Source of the DNA: Nitrospinae bacterium CG11_big_fil_rev_8_21_14_0_20_45_15
Lineage (GTDB): Bacteria > Nitrospinota > Nitrospinia > Nitrospinales > VA-1
Assembly: GCA_002787235.1 (NCBI GenBank)
Contig: PCWG01000015.1
Span: 1-64,000 of the forward strand
Reading direction: 5' to 3'
Length of the DNA stretch: 64,000 nucleotides
The notes under the pieces were generated by a model. It saw only the letters and a program-made list of their open reading frames with translations. It was not told the DNA's origin and searched no databases. Both the position numbers and the translations under genes were made by a program. Shown piece by piece: positions 60,540-64,000 of the stretch. Every line of letters begins with the position of its first letter. Position 1 is the stretch's first letter.

Positions 60540-62906
60540 ATGCGTCCGCCCCTACTCCTCAGTCGTTTGCACTTGTCTATTCAAGGATTGTTGCAAGGCA
60601 TCGGCTTCCGCCCTTTTATTTACAATCTCGCTCATGCAATGGGCCTGACCGGCTGGATTCAGAATTCACCGCAAGGCGTATCGATTGAAGTGGAAGGCGA
60701 ACGCGAAAAACTTGATGATTTTTTACAGCGTGTATTGACGGAAAGCCCTCCGAACGCATTCATTCATCATTACGAAACTTCTTATCTTGCAGCTACAGGT
60801 TATGAACATTTTGAAATAAGAGAGAGCAAGAGCACAGGCGAACAATCGACTCTCATTTCACCGGACATTGCAACCTGCTCCGATTGTCTGCAGGAATTAT
60901 TTGATCCTGCAAATTCCCGATATTTGTACCCCTTCACAAACTGTTCTCACTGCGGTCCTCGTTTCAGCATCATCGAATCGTTGCCTTACGATCGTCAGAA
61001 CACCGCAATGAAAATATTTGAGATGTGCGCTGTCTGCCAAAACGAATACAACAATCCACGAGATCGAAGATTTCATGCCCAACCCACTGCCTGCCCTGAT
61101 TGTGGACCGTATTTGGAGTTCTGGGATTCCAAATGCCTGTCCAAAAGAAAAGAAGCTCTAGACGCTACTGTAACCGCTTTAAGGGATGGGGCCATCGTTG
61201 CTGTTAAAGGTTTGGCTGGTTTTCATTTGATGGTCAGTGCTTGCGACGATGACGCCGTCCGCCGACTGCGCCTGCGCAAACAGAGAGAAGCAAAACCCTT
61301 TGCCTTAATGTTTCCCGATTTGCAAAGTGTAAAAAAACTGTGCGAATGCTCTTTACTGGAAGAACAACTGTTGCTATCGCAAGAAGCACCGATCGTTTTA
61401 TTACAACGCCGACTCGACGCAATCCAAAATGAATGTTTTGCCATCTCTCGTGAGGTGGCACCATCGACCCCTTGCCTTGGTGTGATGTTCCCCTCCAATC
61501 CCCTGCATCACATTCTAATGAGACAGTTGAATGCTCCTGTAATTGCGACCAGTGGCAATGTATCGGATGAAACTATTTGCACGCAGGATGAAGAAGCTTT
61601 TTCGCGCCTGCACGGCATCGCCGATTTTTTTCTCATTCACAATCGACCGATTGTACGTGCTGTCGACGATTCTATCGTGCGTGAAATTTTGGGTTCCCCT
61701 CAGGTGTTACGACGATCCCGAGGATATGCCCCCTCCCCCATCACCTGTAAAAATTCGGATCGGGATTACATCAGTGTGGGAGCTTATCTGAAAAACACGA
61801 TCGCTCTCGCAAAACACAGTCATATTATTTTAAGCCAGCACATTGGTGATCTGGGAAATTTGCAGACCACAGAGGCTTTTGAAAGTACCATCCAATCGTT
61901 TACAAAACTTTATGACATTCAACCCGACGCTGTCGCTTGTGATTTTCATCCCGATTACGCCTCTACCGAATGGGCGGATAAAAATCACGAAAATCTCATT
62001 CCAGTTCAGCACCATGTCGCGCACCTTTTTTCCTGCATGGCCGAGCATGATTTGGAAGGTCCGTTATTGGGCGTCACCTGGGATGGTTCGGGATATGGAT
62101 TGGATGGAACCTTATGGGGAGGAGAATTTTTTCACGTCAAAAAAGAATCCATTCATCGAGTCGCTTGCTGGAAACCTTTCCCTTTACCGGGTGCAGAGGC
62201 CGCAATGAAAGAACCTCGACGCAGTGCTCTGGGTCTTCTCTATTCTGTTTTAGACGAATCTATTTTTGATCGCCCCGAACTGATGAAGTTTTTCAATTCA
62301 GAAGAAACGGTCGTTCTGAAAACCATGCTGGATAAAAAACTCAACTGCCCGGTAACATCGAGTTGCGGAAGGTTGTTCGATGCCGTCGCTTCAATGACAG
62401 GCATTCGGCAGGTGAATTCATTTGAAGCGCAAGCCGCCATCGAACTCGAATTTTTCAGACAAGGTTCATTTTCTGAAAGTTACTATCCTGTGGATTTGGT
62501 CAAAAACTCAAAACCGCTTCCAATTTTTAAAAACAACAAAATCATACCCGCCTGTTATGATTTGAATTTAAAATATCATTTGGATCAAACTTCGCTCGTC
62601 CGAGAGTTGTTGCAGGACATTGTCGGGAAATGCAGTCTTAACCTCATCCTGACCAAATTCCACAATGCTCTTGCAGAGTCGATCGTGTCTGTCGCAAAAC
62701 AAATCGGTGAAGAGCGCGTGCTTTTATCTGGTGGTTGTTTCCAAAATAAATTTCTGACCGAACGAACGGTTCAACGATTGCTCCGGGAAGGTTTTCATCC
62801 CTACTGGCACCAGCGCATTCCCCCGAATGATGGGGGGCTGGCTCTGGGCCAAATCTTTGCCGCTTCATGGAGTGAAAGAAAAAAGGAAGGTTTCTCATGT
62901 GCTTAG
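60540..62906 (+). CDS. hypF: Carbamoyltransferase HypF
   Basis: 788 aa from ATG 60540; the track's TTG at 60525 lies inside hypA. The domains run: acylphosphatase (LLQGIGFRPFIYNLAHAMGLTGWIQNS), two zinc fingers (CSDCLQELFDPANSRYLYPFTNCSHCG; CAVCQNEYNNPRDRRFHAQPTACPDCG), YrdC-like (VKGLAGFHLMVSA, KQREAKPFALMFPD), and the Kae1-like carbamoyltransferase (VQHHVAHLFSCMAEH, WDGSGYGLDGTLWGGEF, LSGGCFQNKFL). It uses carbamoyl phosphate and ATP to carbamoylate HypE, giving the cyanide ligands of the NiFe site. Confidence 0.95.
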   Translation: MRPPLLLSRLHLSIQGLLQGIGFRPFIYNLAHAMGLTGWIQNSPQGVSIEVEGEREKLDDFLQRVLTESPPNAFIHHYETSYLAATGYEHFEIRESKSTGEQSTLISPDIATCSDCLQELFDPANSRYLYPFTNCSHCGPRFSIIESLPYDRQNTAMKIFEMCAVCQNEYNNPRDRRFHAQPTACPDCGPYLEFWDSKCLSKRKEALDATVTALRDGAIVAVKGLAGFHLMVSACDDDAVRRLRLRKQREAKPFALMFPDLQSVKKLCECSLLEEQLLLSQEAPIVLLQRRLDAIQNECFAISREVAPSTPCLGVMFPSNPLHHILMRQLNAPVIATSGNVSDETICTQDEEAFSRLHGIADFFLIHNRPIVRAVDDSIVREILGSPQVLRRSRGYAPSPITCKNSDRDYISVGAYLKNTIALAKHSHIILSQHIGDLGNLQTTEAFESTIQSFTKLYDIQPDAVACDFHPDYASTEWADKNHENLIPVQHHVAHLFSCMAEHDLEGPLLGVTWDGSGYGLDGTLWGGEFFHVKKESIHRVACWKPFPLPGAEAAMKEPRRSALGLLYSVLDESIFDRPELMKFFNSEETVVLKTMLDKKLNCPVTSSCGRLFDAVASMTGIRQVNSFEAQAAIELEFFRQGSFSESYYPVDLVKNSKPLPIFKNNKIIPACYDLNLKYHLDQTSLVRELLQDIVGKCSLNLILTKFHNALAESIVSVAKQIGEERVLLSGGCFQNKFLTERTVQRLLREGFHPYWHQRIPPNDGGLALGQIFAASWSERKKEGFSCA

Positions 62907-63151
62907 CGATACCGGGTAAAATAATCCAGATATCAGGAGATGATCCCTTGATCAGAACGGGCCATGTCAGCTTTGGCGGCATCATCAAAGAGATCAATCT
63001 GGCTTATACTCCAGAAGCAACTCTGGATGATTATGTGATCGTCCATGTTGGATTTGCCATCAGCATCCTTGATGAAAAGGAAGCGCAAAGAGTTTTTGAC
63101 ACCCTGAATCAGCTCGATTCATTTGGAAATTCAGAGGAACGCCTCCAATGA
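62897..63151 (+). CDS. hypC: Hydrogenase assembly chaperone HypC
   Basis: 84 aa beginning MCLAIPGKI, with the essential Cys2 that binds the Fe(CN)2CO precursor with Hyp[20 protein letters not shown] and [20 protein letters not shown] follow the family. It overlaps hypF by 10 bases and hypD by 4 (ATGA), so the three are coupled. Confidence 0.95.
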   Translation: MCLAIPGKIIQISGDDPLIRTGHVSFGGIIKEINLAYTPEATLDDYVIVHVGFAISILDEKEAQRVFDTLNQLDSFGNSEERLQ

Positions 63152-64000
63152 AATATGTAGATGAATACAGAAATTCCAAAGAAGCAAAAATGTTTGCCGA
63201 AGCCATTGCCCGCACCGTCACGCGCACATGGACCGTGATGGAGATTTGCGGAGGTCAAACACATTCCATAGCAAAATACAGTTTGCAGGATTTATTGCCG
63301 CCTGAGCTTTCCCTGTTACATGGCCCCGGATGCCCCGTATGCGTCACGCCAGTAGAGCTGATCGACAAGGCCATTCATATCGCGGCAATGCCCAATGTGA
63401 TTTTCTGCTCATTCGGAGACATGTTGCGAGTTCCCGGTTCCAGTGCCGATCTGTTCAAGGTCAAATCCAAAGGCGGCGACATACGCATCGTTTATTCGCC
63501 CATGGATGCCCTGAACATTGCCCGGGACAATCCTCAAAAAGAAGTGGTATTTTTCGCAATCGGATTCGAAACTACGGCTCCAGCCAACGCCATGGCTATT
63601 TATCAAACAAAATCAGAAAATATTAAAAATTTATCTTTTCTGGTTTCACAAGTGATCGTTCCCCCTGCCATTTGTTCGATTTTGGAATCACCTCAAAACC
63701 GCGTGCAGGGATTTTTAGCGGCGGGTCACGTTTGCACGATCATGGGCTACAGTGAGTATGAGCCCATCGCAAAGGACTACAAAATCCCTATCGTTGTAAC
63801 AGGATTCGAGCCTCTGGATATCCTTCAGGGAATTTTCATGTGTGTCAAACAACTGGAAGAAGGACGCTTTGAAGTGGAAAACCAATATTCCCGCTCGGTC
63901 CGCAAAGAAGGAAATTTAGCGGCTCAAAAAATAATCCAGGAAGTCTTTCAAATAATTCCCCGTCAATGGCGCGGCATTGGAGAAATCAAACAAAGTGGGC
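63148..64000 (+). CDS. hypD: Hydrogenase formation protein HypD, N-terminal part (cut by window edge)
   Basis: The reading frame from ATG 63148 stays open to the window end, about 284 residues of the usual 360-380. It is missing from the ORF track. Family motifs: [40 protein letters not shown] and [18 protein letters not shown]. HypD is the Fe-S protein that works with HypC to assemble the iron-cyanide-carbonyl centre. hypE and hypB, if present, would lie beyond the edge. The track ORF 63330-63626 is a shadow. Confidence 0.95.
   Translation, partial: MKYVDEYRNSKEAKMFAEAIARTVTRTWTVMEICGGQTHSIAKYSLQDLLPPELSLLHGPGCPVCVTPVELIDKAIHIAAMPNVIFCSFGDMLRVPGSSADLFKVKSKGGDIRIVYSPMDALNIARDNPQKEVVFFAIGFETTAPANAMAIYQTKSENIKNLSFLVSQVIVPPAICSILESPQNRVQGFLAAGHVCTIMGYSEYEPIAKDYKIPIVVTGFEPLDILQGIFMCVKQLEEGRFEVENQYSRSVRKEGNLAAQKIIQEVFQIIPRQWRGIGEIKQSG

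Noticed and set aside
63330-63626. 98-aa plus ORF near the right end
   Set aside because: Out-of-frame shadow of hypD, which is open to the edge.

Overview
The window looks like a chromosomal segment of a Gram-negative, flagellated bacterium of moderate GC content. The closest fit I can suggest is the Nitrospinota (Nitrospina-like bacteria) or a neighbouring deep-branching proteobacterial-type lineage. This rests on the group 3b [NiFe]-hydrogenase operon, a SmbP-like metal-binding protein, an Nfn-type transhydrogenase and the general gene mix. It is an inference from gene content, not a phylogenetic placement.

Layout. 1-5.3 kb: the N-terminal part of mfd (cut by the window edge), a small unknown gene, the agmatine-to-putrescine pair aguB-aguA, and a LapA-like membrane protein. 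5.4-8.7 kb: an acidic repeat membrane protein, a secreted or anchored two-domain sulfurtransferase translationally coupled to a Rieske ferredoxin, and a SmbP-like protein. 9.0-10.6 kb: a complete IS3-like insertion sequence. 10.7-20.3 kb: a signalling and motility block (HD-GYP protein, stand-alone PAS protein, soluble chemotaxis receptor, fliE and flgB, a sigma-54 activator, a sensor kinase). flgB has a textbook sigma-54 promoter. 20.3-21.6 kb: a gene-poor stretch with two related structured-RNA-like elements, a 39-residue basic ORF with its own strong promoter, and a frameshifted CBS-domain gene. 21.7-26.0 kb: umuDC and a CHASE-domain hybrid kinase. 26.2-29.3 kb: an accessory strip of small and broken genes that abuts the 3' end of tRNA-Pro(CGG).

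29.6-42.9 kb is mostly housekeeping: a radical SAM protein, an FmdB-like protein, cmoA, leuA, def, an ACT-domain GcvR-like regulator, polA, four tandem small heat-shock proteins (one membrane-anchored), kbl and a threonine-dehydrogenase-like enzyme. 43-51.4 kb: a P2-type cation ATPase, nfnB-nfnA, fhs and a PrsW-type protease. 51.5-52.8 kb: a secreted DUF1566 protein and a TPR protein.

52.9-64.0 kb is one long, tightly packed plus-strand cluster: a cyclic-2,3-DPG-synthetase-family GTPase, carbamate kinase, hydrogenase subunits (beta, a cNMP-domain-like protein, gamma, delta, alpha), a maturation protease, a short HypA, HypF, HypC and HypD (cut by the edge). Carbamate kinase could supply the carbamoyl phosphate that HypF uses to make the active-site cyanide ligands, so the cluster may carry its own ligand-precursor supply. 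This is the most interesting system-level idea in the window. No CRISPR array or rRNA was seen, and only one tRNA.
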